This document shows positions 17,594-25,063 of a DNA stretch of 64,000 nucleotides, one piece after another; the first letter of the stretch is position 1; each line of letters begins with the position of its first letter. Source of the DNA: CAIWHR01 sp963823215. Its GTDB lineage: Bacteria; Pseudomonadota; Gammaproteobacteria; Burkholderiales; Casimicrobiaceae. The stretch is taken from assembly GCA_963823215.1 (NCBI GenBank), contig CAWGKT010000012.1, positions 1,006,393-1,070,392 on the forward strand, in the 5' to 3' direction. The translations under genes were made by a program, and so were the position numbers. The notes beneath the pieces are model-generated. The model made no database searches. It saw nothing but the letters and a program-made list of their open reading frames with translations, and was not told the origin of the DNA.

Positions 17594-18838
17594 TTACGGC
17601 AGCAGTGATTCGTGCGCGAAAAGATCTTCGAGGCGCTCGCGCGGCCGGCTGAGATGAGCGCGGTCGCCATCGACGATGACCTCGCAGGCGCGCGGGCGCG
17701 AATTGTAGTTGGAGCTCATCACGAAGCCATAGGCTCCGGCGGCGAGCACGGCGAGGAGATCGCCCTCGGCCAACGCGAGCACGCGGTTGCGGGCGAGGAA
17801 ATCGGCGCTCTCGCACACCGGTCCGACAATCTGCCAGCGGCGCGCCGGCCCCTCGCGCGGGCGCACGGGCTCGACTGCATGCCAGGCGTCGTAGAGCGCG
17901 GGCCGGAGGAGGTCGTTCATCGCCGCGTCGACGATCGCGAAATCGTGACCGGCTCCAGGCTTGAGGTAGACGACGCGCGTCAGCAGCACGCCGGCCACGC
18001 CGACCAGGAACCGGCCCGGTTCGAATACGAGTTCCTGCCGCCGCGATCCCAGCGCCTGGCGGACGGCGAGCGCATACGCGTACGGATCGATGGTTTCCTC
18101 GTCGCGGTAGCGCACGCCGAGGCCGCCACCGAGGTCGACATGGGAGAGTGCGATCCCGTCGGCCTCGAGCCGATCGACGAGACCGAACATCTTTTCGGCC
18201 GCCTCGACGCAGGCGGAAAGATCCGTGATCTGGGATCCGATGTGGCAGTCGATCCCCCGGACTTCGACGAACGGCAGGTCCGATGCGCGCCGATAGAGGT
18301 CGAGCGCATCGTCGAAGGCGACGCCGAACTTGCTCTCCTTGAGCCCGGTCGCGATGTACGGGTGCGTCTTCGGATCGACGTCGGGGTTCACCCGCAGCGA
18401 AACGGGAGCGACGCGGCCCGCGCGACCGGCGACGGCATTCAGCATTTCGAGTTCGGCGGCCGACTCGACGTTGAAGCAGCGGATGCCCGCCGTCAACGCG
18501 GCCTCCATTTCGGGCGCAGTCTTGCCGACGCCGGAGAACACGGTCCGCGCGGGATCGCCGCCGGCTGCAATGACCCGCGCGAGTTCCCCGCCGGAAACGA
18601 TGTCGAACCCGCTCCCGAGGCGCGCCAGGATGTTCAGTACAGCGAGGTTGGAGTTCGCCTTGACCGCGTAGCACACCTGGTGGGGCACGCCTTCGAACGC
18701 CGCGTCGAAGGCCCGGTATCCAGCCTCGAGCGCTGCGCGCGAGTAGACGTAGCAGGGTGTGCCGAAACGCTCGGCGATGCCGGACAACGGCATCCCTTCC
18801 GCATGGAGCTCGCCGGCGACAACGGAAAACACGTTCAC
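17594..18838 (-). CDS. lysA: Diaminopimelate decarboxylase
   Basis: The last step of lysine biosynthesis: PLP-dependent decarboxylation of meso-diaminopimelate. It has 414 residues, the family length. The PLP lysine is K60 in CYAVKANSN. Other family features are HIGSQITDL, the glycine loop HVDLGGGLGVRY, EPGRFLVG, and the CESADF motif that contributes an active-site Cys. The start is a GTG at 18838 whose GTGA overlaps the lptM stop, so it is translationally coupled to the lipoprotein gene. Confidence 0.95.
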   Translation of the reverse strand: MNVFSVVAGELHAEGMPLSGIAERFGTPCYVYSRAALEAGYRAFDAAFEGVPHQVCYAVKANSNLAVLNILARLGSGFDIVSGGELARVIAAGGDPARTVFSGVGKTAPEMEAALTAGIRCFNVESAAELEMLNAVAGRAGRVAPVSLRVNPDVDPKTHPYIATGLKESKFGVAFDDALDLYRRASDLPFVEVRGIDCHIGSQITDLSACVEAAEKMFGLVDRLEADGIALSHVDLGGGLGVRYRDEETIDPYAYALAVRQALGSRRQELVFEPGRFLVGVAGVLLTRVVYLKPGAGHDFAIVDAAMNDLLRPALYDAWHAVEPVRPREGPARRWQIVGPVCESADFLARNRVLALAEGDLLAVLAAGAYGFVMSSNYNSRPRACEVIVDGDRAHLSRPRERLEDLFAHESLLP

Positions 18839-19059
18839 GGTTTGCGTTCCGGCGGCTGCGGCACGGGCGTGGCCGCCGGCGCTGCGCCCGACGCCTCGGG
18901 CGCTTCGGATGATGGCGCGCCGGGCGCAGTGGCAGGCGGTGGCGGGAGCTTCAAGGCACCCTTCACGCCACAGCCCGCGAGCGGCATGGCGCCGACCGCC
19001 GTCGCCACGGCCAACCAGATCGCGGCACGACGAATCCGGGCGCTGAAATCACGTAACAT
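18835..19059 (-). CDS. lptM: LptM/YifL-family small lipoprotein
   Basis: A 74-residue lipoprotein with a lipobox LAGC (Cys30), then GVKGALKLPPPP, the LptM/YifL signature (CGxKGPLxxPP). LptM assists maturation of the LptD outer-membrane LPS translocon in enterobacteria. The tail is a Pro/Ala-rich low-complexity stretch. It precedes lysA, as in many proteobacteria, with the stop and GTG start overlapping. It is divergent from cyaY, with only about 53 bp between their starts. Confidence 0.85.
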   Translation of the reverse strand: MLRDFSARIRRAAIWLAVATAVGAMPLAGCGVKGALKLPPPPATAPGAPSSEAPEASGAAPAATPVPQPPERKP

Positions 19060-19112
19060 CGGGGCAGAATCGTAACAGGGAAAAGGTTCCCAGTCCGCAA
19101 TTCGGAGCGACC

Positions 19113-19463
19113 ATGATCACCGAGAGCGAATTCATCGCCGCCGCCGACCGTACGCTCGCCGGCATCGGAGCGGCACTCGACGCGGCCGTGGCGCGCTCCG
19201 ATGTCGACCTCGACTGGGGCCTCAACGACGGCATTCTGCAAATCGAATGCGAGGACGGCAGCAGGCTCATCGTGAACCGGCATGTGCCGAACCGCGAGAT
19301 CTGGGTGGCGGCCCGGTCCGGAGGCTTTCATTTCGGGCCGCGCGACGGCCTGTGGCGCGATACGCGGTCGGACGACGAACTTGGGGCTGCGCTCGTGGCT
19401 CTCGTGCAGACGCAAGCGGGGTTGACGATTGCACTGCCTGCGCTCGTCGCACCCGCCATCTGA
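19113..19463 (+). CDS. cyaY: Iron-sulfur cluster assembly protein CyaY (frataxin)
   Basis: Bacterial frataxin, which binds iron and modulates IscS-dependent Fe-S cluster assembly. It has 116 residues. The N-terminal helix is rich in acidic residues, followed by a beta-sheet with ILQIECEDGSRLIVNRH and the conserved REIWVAARSGGFHF segment, then a C-terminal helix. Its position divergent from lptM-lysA is widely conserved, and the many Fe-S proteins in this window would be clients. Confidence 0.92.
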   Translation: MITESEFIAAADRTLAGIGAALDAAVARSDVDLDWGLNDGILQIECEDGSRLIVNRHVPNREIWVAARSGGFHFGPRDGLWRDTRSDDELGAALVALVQTQAGLTIALPALVAPAI

Positions 19464-19476
19464 AACGTCGGCTTAC

Positions 19477-19536
19477 TGGAGTACCTCCGCGCTGCGCGCT
19501 GCGGTATTCGCCCTTGGGGCGGCCCGGCGGGCTCAT
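19477..19536 (-). repeat. Single 60 bp repeat unit on the YgjP-like stop codon
   Basis: One unit in the same orientation as the adjacent gene starts at the ATG overlapping its TGA stop and ends in GGTACTCCA. It is nearly identical to the three units between glyQ and glyS. This copy lies at the 3' end of the long minus-strand operon, facing cyaY, with no same-strand gene downstream. Confidence 0.8.
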
Positions 19537-20303
19537 GCCTCGAGCAGTGCGGTCCAGTCGTCGAGTGCTGATCGCGCCAGGGTGGAGCCCGGAAACATTT
19601 CGTCGACCAGGTTCCAGAACCGGGGCGAATGATTGAGCTCGACCAGGTGCGCGACTTCGTGCGCGACGATGTAGAGTGCGAGGTCGGGCGGCAACTGCAC
19701 CAGTCGCCAATTGAGCCGGATCACACCCTTCTGGTTGCAGCTTCCCCATTCCGAGCGGGCGTTGGACAGCTTGACGACGGGGATCGTCGGCGTGATGCGC
19801 GCCGCGTATTCAGTTACGCGCGGGAGGAGTTGGCGCAGGGCTTCCTCGCGCAGCCAGCGGGTGACAAAGGCGGCGACCTGTCGCTCGTCCTCTCCGGCGG
19901 GGTGAAGCACCGTGAGGTTGAGGAGGTCTGCCGCGATTTCCCGCGTGCGCGCCGTGTACACGGCAAGCGCCAGTTCGCGGCCCCGGAAGAGGATGGGCGC
20001 GCCGGTCTTCCATTCCCGCGGCAGGACGTCGCGCCGTCGTGCGCGCCATTGCGCAAGCGAACGCAGGATCCATGCGCCGCGCTCGGTCAGCGTGGCGTCG
20101 ATCTCGCGTAACGTCACCCAGCGCGGCGCGCGTACGGTAAGTCCGGACAGCCCGATCTGCATGCCGATCGAGCGCCTCCGCGCGCGCACCAGCCGGTAGT
20201 CGACGCTCTCGCCGGCAAGCACGATGCGACGGGAAGCACCCTCGTCGCCGCGTCCCTCGGGTGCGCCGCCAAGAATGTCCCGCAGACGCAGCAGGGCCGT
20301 CAT
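19533..20303 (-). CDS. YgjP-type (SprT/DUF45-like) metal-dependent hydrolase
   Basis: A predicted zinc metallopeptidase of 256 residues. The catalytic motif HEVAHLVELNHSPRFW near residues 210-226 gives HExxH plus a downstream His, as in the YgjP/WLM group. NARSEWGSCNQKGVIRLNWRL before it is the family's second conserved block. The substrate is unknown; M48/DUF45 relatives act on proteins, and some eukaryotic WLM members remove DNA-protein crosslinks. The start ATG at 20303 overlaps the plsC stop by four bases (ATGA), so the two are coupled. It is the last gene of the minus-strand series. Confidence 0.85.
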   Translation of the reverse strand: MTALLRLRDILGGAPEGRGDEGASRRIVLAGESVDYRLVRARRRSIGMQIGLSGLTVRAPRWVTLREIDATLTERGAWILRSLAQWRARRRDVLPREWKTGAPILFRGRELALAVYTARTREIAADLLNLTVLHPAGEDERQVAAFVTRWLREEALRQLLPRVTEYAARITPTIPVVKLSNARSEWGSCNQKGVIRLNWRLVQLPPDLALYIVAHEVAHLVELNHSPRFWNLVDEMFPGSTLARSALDDWTALLEA

Positions 20304-21022
20304 TGGCCCCGCGTCGGGTCTCCGAGCCGCGCGACCTCGGCCTCGATCCACGTCTCGGCCTCGCGCATCAGCGTCTGCGCATTCTTGCCGTCCGGCGGAA
20401 TCGGCTCGCCGAACGAGATCGTCACGGTTCCAGGCCGCTTGCCGAAAACGCCCTTCGGCCAAAGGTAGCCGGCGTTGTGCGCCACCGGCAATATCGGCAC
20501 CCCGAGCTCGATGGCGAGCCTGGCACCGCCGGTCTTGTACTTGGACCGGGTGCCCGCGCGGATCCGCGTGCCTTCCGGATAAATGACGATCCAGAATCCC
20601 TGCCGGAACCGCTCGCGGCCCTGGGCCGCGATCTGGTGCATGGCGTCGGTGCCGGCCTTGCGGTCGATGGTGATGGGGGACGCGAGCGCGAAGCCCCAGC
20701 CGAAGAACGGGATGGACAGCAGCTCCTTTTTCGCGACGTACGCGAGCGGCGGGAAGAACAGGGTGAGCGCAAGCGTTTCCCAGGTGGAACTGTGCTTGGA
20801 GAGCACGATGTGCGGCGTTGACGGGATGTTCCCGGCGCCGACGACACGATGGCGGATGCCGCAGATCCAGCGCGCGCCCCGGATATTGGTGCGACACCAC
20901 GACGCTGCGATGCGGTACATGGGCACGCGCGGCAGCCAGAAGGTCAGCAGCATCACTGCAGCGTAGACGGGCGTGACCACCGTCTGGAAGAGCAGGAAGA
21001 CGAGCGCGCGCAATCTCCCCAT
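20300..21022 (-). CDS. plsC: 1-acyl-sn-glycerol-3-phosphate acyltransferase
   Basis: Acylates lysophosphatidate to phosphatidate at the inner membrane. It has 240 residues with an N-terminal hydrophobic segment. The acyltransferase motif I reads SKHSSTWETL, with His77 followed by Glu82: an HX4E rather than the usual HX4D, a variant seen in betaproteobacterial PlsC. Motif III, YPEGTRIR, near residue 150, binds the glycerol phosphate. The ATG at 21022 gives MGRLRALVF; the open frame upstream runs into a repeat array and is not part of the gene. Confidence 0.92.
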   Translation of the reverse strand: MGRLRALVFLLFQTVVTPVYAAVMLLTFWLPRVPMYRIAASWCRTNIRGARWICGIRHRVVGAGNIPSTPHIVLSKHSSTWETLALTLFFPPLAYVAKKELLSIPFFGWGFALASPITIDRKAGTDAMHQIAAQGRERFRQGFWIVIYPEGTRIRAGTRSKYKTGGARLAIELGVPILPVAHNAGYLWPKGVFGKRPGTVTISFGEPIPPDGKNAQTLMREAETWIEAEVARLGDPTRGQ

Positions 21023-21031
21023 GCCGCGATC

Positions 21032-21186
21032 AGTGCCCGCCCGGCCGCCCGAAGGGCACTGCGCGCCCCCGCGGGGGGCAGCGACCAAAGTGAGCGTGGG
21101 GGCCGTAAAACTGCCCGCCCGGCCGCCCGAAGGGCACTGCGCGCCCCCGCGGGGGGCAGCGAACAAAGTGAGCGTGGGGGCTCATC
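21032..21186 (-). repeat. Two tandem repeat units between gmhB and plsC
   Basis: Two 78 bp-period units carry the CCCCACGCTCACTTTG head, a GCCCCCCGCGGGGGCGC palindrome and a CCCTTCGGGCGGCCGGGCGGG tail, in the same relation to the genes as the array at 613. An ATG two bases past the gmhB stop opens a frame through both units, ending at 21030 just before the plsC start. Confidence 0.85.
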
Positions 21187-21187
21187 G

Positions 21188-21766
21188 CTATTCCGCGAGC
21201 AGCGCCGCCGCCGCGAACGCCAGATCCGGATAGATCACCGTGTGCTTGGGAAAATTGCCGTCGCGCAACGTCTTCTCGCCCTTGCCGGTCAGGACGAGTA
21301 TCGGCTGTGCGCCGACGGCATCGGCGGCCCTGAGGTCGCGCAGGGAATCTCCGATGCAGGGAACGCCGGTCATGTCGACTCCGTAGCGAACGCCGATTTC
21401 CCGCAGCATGCCGGTCTTCGGCTTGCGGCACTCGCATTGCGAATCCCCGGTGTGGGGGCAGTAGAACACCGCGTCGACACGCCCCCCGGCGAGCGCCAGC
21501 GCCCGGTGCATCTTGTCGTGGATTGCGTTCAGCGTTCCCATGTCGAAGAGCCCGCGGCCGATCCCCGACTGGTTCGTCGCGACGACGACGCGAAACCCTG
21601 CGTGATTGAGCCGCGCGATGGCCTCGAGGCTGCCCGGAATCGGCCGCCACTCGTCAGGCGACTTGATGAATCGTTCGCTGTCATGGTTGATCACGCCATC
21701 GCGATCGAGCACGATCAGCTTGATGGCCCGCGTGGGCGTGACGGCTTCGGAGGCAAGTTGGACCAT
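21188..21766 (-). CDS. gmhB: D-glycero-beta-D-manno-heptose 1,7-bisphosphate 7-phosphatase
   Basis: Removes the 7-phosphate in ADP-heptose synthesis for the LPS inner core. It has 192 residues in a HAD fold. The nucleophile and acid/base are in LDRDGVIN (Asp21, Asp23), followed by VVVATNQSGIGRG. The zinc-binding loop YCPHTGDSQCECRKPK is specific to GmhB, and CIGDSLRDL is the distal HAD motif. The ATG at 21766 lies seven bases after the glyS stop. The order glyQ-glyS-gmhB-plsC is common in betaproteobacteria. Confidence 0.93.
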   Translation of the reverse strand: MVQLASEAVTPTRAIKLIVLDRDGVINHDSERFIKSPDEWRPIPGSLEAIARLNHAGFRVVVATNQSGIGRGLFDMGTLNAIHDKMHRALALAGGRVDAVFYCPHTGDSQCECRKPKTGMLREIGVRYGVDMTGVPCIGDSLRDLRAADAVGAQPILVLTGKGEKTLRDGNFPKHTVIYPDLAFAAAALLAE

Positions 21767-21773
21767 GGCTCGC

Positions 21774-23900
21774 TCAGGTTGCCAGCTTCGAGATGTCTGC
21801 GGCGCGGTTCATCGTCTGCGCGACGCCGCGCAGCAGCGCGAGCCGGTTCGCGCGGATGGCCGGATCGTCGGCCATGACCAGCACGTCGTCGAAGAATCGG
21901 TCAACGGCCGGTTTGGCTCCGGCCAGTGCCAGCAAGGCGCCGGCAAAGTCGCCGACCGCGCAATGGTCGTCGACGATCGGCTGGAGCTTCTGGAAGGCGA
22001 GATAGAGATCGTGCTCCGCGCCGTCGGCGAGGCGGGCGCGATCGATGGCGACGGCCGCCTCGCCGCCGGACTTCTTCAGGATGTTGACGATCCGCTTGTT
22101 GGCTGCGGCGAGCGCCCCTGCTTCCGGCAGGTCGGCGAAGGCCCTGACCGCTGCGCATTGCGCCGGCACGAGATCGAGGCGCGCGGGACGCTGACAGAGC
22201 ACCGCCTCGACCTGGTTCGCCGAGTAGCCGGCATCGCGCAGGTACCCGCGCAGGCGCTCGAAGATGAAGTTCTCGAGATCGGTACGGGCATCCTTTACCG
22301 CCGGAACGCCGCTGAACGCGTCGAACGCGAGAGCGACTAATTCCGGGAGGGCGAGCGCCAGTTTCTCCTCGACGAGAATGCGGATGGTGCCGATCGCATG
22401 GCGGCGCAGGCCGAACGGATCCTTCTCTCCGGTGGGCAGCGCGCCAATGCCGAACATGCCGGCGAGCGTCTCGAGCTTGTCGGCCAGCGCCACGGCCTGC
22501 CCGACCGGCCCGTCAGGCAGCGCGTCGCCGGCGAAGCGCGGCCAGTAGTGCTGCTCGATCGCTGCAGCGACCGGTTCCGGCTCGCCATCGTGCAGGGCGT
22601 AATAGCGCCCCATGAGCCCCTGCAACTCGGGGAACTCGCCGACCATGTCGGTCGTCAGATCGGCCTTGGCAAGCTCGGCGGCCCGGATGCTCTGGCCGCG
22701 GTCCGCGCCGAGCCGTGCCGCGATCTCACCCGCCAGTCGCGCAAGCCGCGACACCCGATCCCGCTGGCTGCCAAGCTTGTTGTGATAGACGACTGCCGCG
22801 AGCTTCGGCAAGCGCGCCTCGAGTTTCGTCTTGCGGTCCTGATCAAAGAAGAAACGCGCATCCGCGAGCCGCGCGCGCAGCACCCGCTCGTTGCCCTGGA
22901 TGATCGCGCCGGGCTCCGTCGTGGCCACGTTGCTGACGACGAGAAAGCGGCGCAGGAGCTTGCCGTCCGCACCGGCCAGCGCGAAGTATTTCTGATTCTG
23001 CTGCATCGTCAGGATCAGGCATTCCTGCGGGACCGTCAGGAACTCCCGTTCGAACGCGCCTTCGTACACCACGGGCCATTCGACCAGCCCGGTCACCTCG
23101 TCCAGCAGCGCCTCCGTCATGATGACCGTCGCGCCCGCGGCGGCATGGGTGAGCCCGGTGGCAATCGCGGCGCGGCGATCGGCGAACCCGGCGATCACCT
23201 TGCCCTCGGCACGCAACGTTTCCTCGTAGGCGTCTGCGGTCGCGACCGGAATGCCATCATGGCTCAGGAAGCGATGCCCACCTGTGAGCCGATCTGCCGC
23301 GAGGCCGAGCGCGGTCACCGGGACTACGTCCGCGCCGTGCATTGCGAGCAGCCGGTGCGCCGGGCGGACGAACCTGACGTCGTTGTAATAGCCGCCGGCG
23401 CCGGCATAGCTCATCACCTTCGGGATCGGCAGACGCTCGAGCGTTTCGGCGAGGGCCGCCTGCAAGCCGCGCGCGAGCGATTGGCCCTTGGCGAGGCGGT
23501 GCAGATAGACATACTCGGCCTTGCCGTCGGCGGCGACGCGGATGCGGTCGGTCCCGTCCTGCGCGTCGAGCGTCGCGGTGGCGAGGCCGGGGCGCCCGAG
23601 TCCCACGAGTTTCCTCTTCAGCGCTTCGGACGGCTGGCCCGACGCGTCGCGCGCCACCGTCACCGGCATCAGCTTGTCGACGATCTCCGTGTCCGATGCT
23701 ACGGCCACCACTTTCGTGATCGCCACGGCCAGCCGCCGCGGGGTCGCAAACGGGGCGATCGCGCTTTCGGACGTCAGGAACCCGCGGTCGCGCAGACCCG
23801 CGACGATGCCGTCGGCAAAGGATTCGCCGAGCCGCCGCAGTGCCTTCGGCGGCAGTTCCTCCGTGAGCAGCTCGACGACCAGCGTGGCGGGACGGCTCAC
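21774..23900 (-). CDS. glyS: Glycyl-tRNA synthetase beta subunit
   Basis: The tRNA-binding subunit of the alpha2-beta2 glycyl-tRNA synthetase. It has 708 residues, close to the E. coli 689. The N-terminus TLVVELLTEELPPKALRRLG and the motifs FLSHDG, PQECLILTMQQNQKYF and KDPFGLRRHAIG are diagnostic. The start is the GTG at 23900, whose GTGA overlaps the end of the repeat array that separates it from glyQ. The frame stays open into that array, but the repeat-encoded extension is not part of the conserved protein. Confidence 0.94.
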   Translation of the reverse strand: MSRPATLVVELLTEELPPKALRRLGESFADGIVAGLRDRGFLTSESAIAPFATPRRLAVAITKVVAVASDTEIVDKLMPVTVARDASGQPSEALKRKLVGLGRPGLATATLDAQDGTDRIRVAADGKAEYVYLHRLAKGQSLARGLQAALAETLERLPIPKVMSYAGAGGYYNDVRFVRPAHRLLAMHGADVVPVTALGLAADRLTGGHRFLSHDGIPVATADAYEETLRAEGKVIAGFADRRAAIATGLTHAAAGATVIMTEALLDEVTGLVEWPVVYEGAFEREFLTVPQECLILTMQQNQKYFALAGADGKLLRRFLVVSNVATTEPGAIIQGNERVLRARLADARFFFDQDRKTKLEARLPKLAAVVYHNKLGSQRDRVSRLARLAGEIAARLGADRGQSIRAAELAKADLTTDMVGEFPELQGLMGRYYALHDGEPEPVAAAIEQHYWPRFAGDALPDGPVGQAVALADKLETLAGMFGIGALPTGEKDPFGLRRHAIGTIRILVEEKLALALPELVALAFDAFSGVPAVKDARTDLENFIFERLRGYLRDAGYSANQVEAVLCQRPARLDLVPAQCAAVRAFADLPEAGALAAANKRIVNILKKSGGEAAVAIDRARLADGAEHDLYLAFQKLQPIVDDHCAVGDFAGALLALAGAKPAVDRFFDDVLVMADDPAIRANRLALLRGVAQTMNRAADISKLAT

Positions 23901-24079
23901 TGGAGTACCTTCGCGCTGCGCGCTCCGGTGTTCGCCCTTGGGACGACCGGCGGGCTCACTGGAGTACCTTCGCGCTGCGCGCTCCGGCATTCGCCCTTGG
24001 GGCGGCCCGGCCGGCTCAATGAAGTACCTTCGCGCTGCGCGCTCCGGTATTCGCCCTTGGGGCGGCCCGGCGGGCTCAT
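23897..24079 (-). repeat. Three tandem 60 bp repeat units between glyQ and glyS
   Basis: Units at 24079-24020, 24019-23960 and 23959-23900 are each exactly 60 bp. All begin RTGAGCC(C/G)GCCGG and end GGTACT(C/T)CA. The first ATGA overlaps the glyQ stop and the GTGA after the last unit is the glyS start. Because 60 is a multiple of three, one 60-codon frame spans the array, linked to glyQ and glyS by four-base stop/start overlaps at both ends. Confidence 0.9.
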
Positions 24080-25005
24080 GGCGCGTGCACCCGGTGCTCG
24101 TCGGCCAGCATGGGGAAGCCGAGCACCTCGCGCGCGTCGACGTACGCCTGCGCGACCAGCCGGGAAAGCGTCCGTATCCGGCCGATGTACGCGGCGCGCT
24201 CGGTCACCGAGATCGCGCCGCGCGCATCGAGCAGGTTGAACGTGTGCGCGGCCTTGAGGATCATCTCGTAACCGGGCAGCGCCAACCTCGCCTCCAGCAG
24301 CCGCTTGGCCTCGGACTCGAAGAACGCGAACAGCTCGAAAAGCTTCGGCGCATTCGACTGCTCGAAATTGTAGGTGGACTGCTCGACCTCGTTCTGGTGA
24401 TAGACATCGCGATAGGTGAGCTCCCGGCGCGTTCCACCCTCGCTTGATTCGGCCCAGACGAGATCGAACACGTTCTCCTTTCCCTGCAGGTACATCGCCA
24501 GGCGCTCGAGGCCGTAGGTTATTTCGCCGGTGATTGGATTGCAGTCGATGCCGCCGGCCTGCTGGAAATACGTGAACTGGGTCACTTCCATGCCGTTCAG
24601 CCAGACCTCCCAGCCCAAACCCCACGCGCCGAGCGTCGGGTTCTCCCAGTCGTCCTCGACGAACCGGACGTCGTTTTGCGCGAGATCGAAGCCGAGCGCG
24701 GCGAGCGATCCGAGATAGCGGTCGAGGATGTCGGCGGGCGAGGGCTTGAGCACCACCTGGAACTGGTAATAGTGCTGCATCCGGTTGGGATTCTCGCCAT
24801 AGCGACCGTCCCGCGGGCGCCGCGACGGCTGCACGTAGGCGGCGCGCCACGGCTCGGGACCCAGCGCGCGCAGGAACGTGGCCGTGTGCGACGTGCCGGC
24901 GCCTACCTCCATGTCGTACGGCTGCAGCAGCGCGCAACCCTGCCGGTCCCAGTACTCCTGGAGCCGGAGGATGATCTGCTGAAAAGTGGGCATCGAGGCG
25001 GACAT
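24076..25005 (-). CDS. glyQ: Glycyl-tRNA synthetase alpha subunit
   Basis: The catalytic subunit that forms glycyl-adenylate. It has 309 residues. The N-terminal FQQIILRLQEYWDRQGCALL and EVGAGTSHTATFLRALGPEPW blocks are class II synthetase GlyQ signatures, followed by QFQVVLKPSP and WEVWLNGMEVTQFTYFQQ. The start is uncertain between ATGs at 24993, 25005 and 25020, since none has a clear Shine-Dalgarno sequence; 25005 brings the N-terminus closest to family length. It lies 58 bp downstream of lnt on the same strand. Confidence 0.94.
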   Translation of the reverse strand: MSASMPTFQQIILRLQEYWDRQGCALLQPYDMEVGAGTSHTATFLRALGPEPWRAAYVQPSRRPRDGRYGENPNRMQHYYQFQVVLKPSPADILDRYLGSLAALGFDLAQNDVRFVEDDWENPTLGAWGLGWEVWLNGMEVTQFTYFQQAGGIDCNPITGEITYGLERLAMYLQGKENVFDLVWAESSEGGTRRELTYRDVYHQNEVEQSTYNFEQSNAPKLFELFAFFESEAKRLLEARLALPGYEMILKAAHTFNLLDARGAISVTERAAYIGRIRTLSRLVAQAYVDAREVLGFPMLADEHRVHAP

Positions 25006-25063
25006 GGGTCGGTCGGGCATCGTGCATTTTACCGGCATCGTACCGGCGGGCGGGCATATCGAA

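Noticed and set aside
21022..21166. Longer plsC and glyS starts reading into repeat arrays
   Set aside because: The extensions are encoded by the dispersed repeat and do not resemble the family N-termini; better starts lie at 21022 and 23900.
23897..24079. CRISPR-like array (three 60 bp repeats)
   Set aside because: Units are directly abutting with no spacers, lie within an operon junction, and match repeats at other sites; no cas genes are present.
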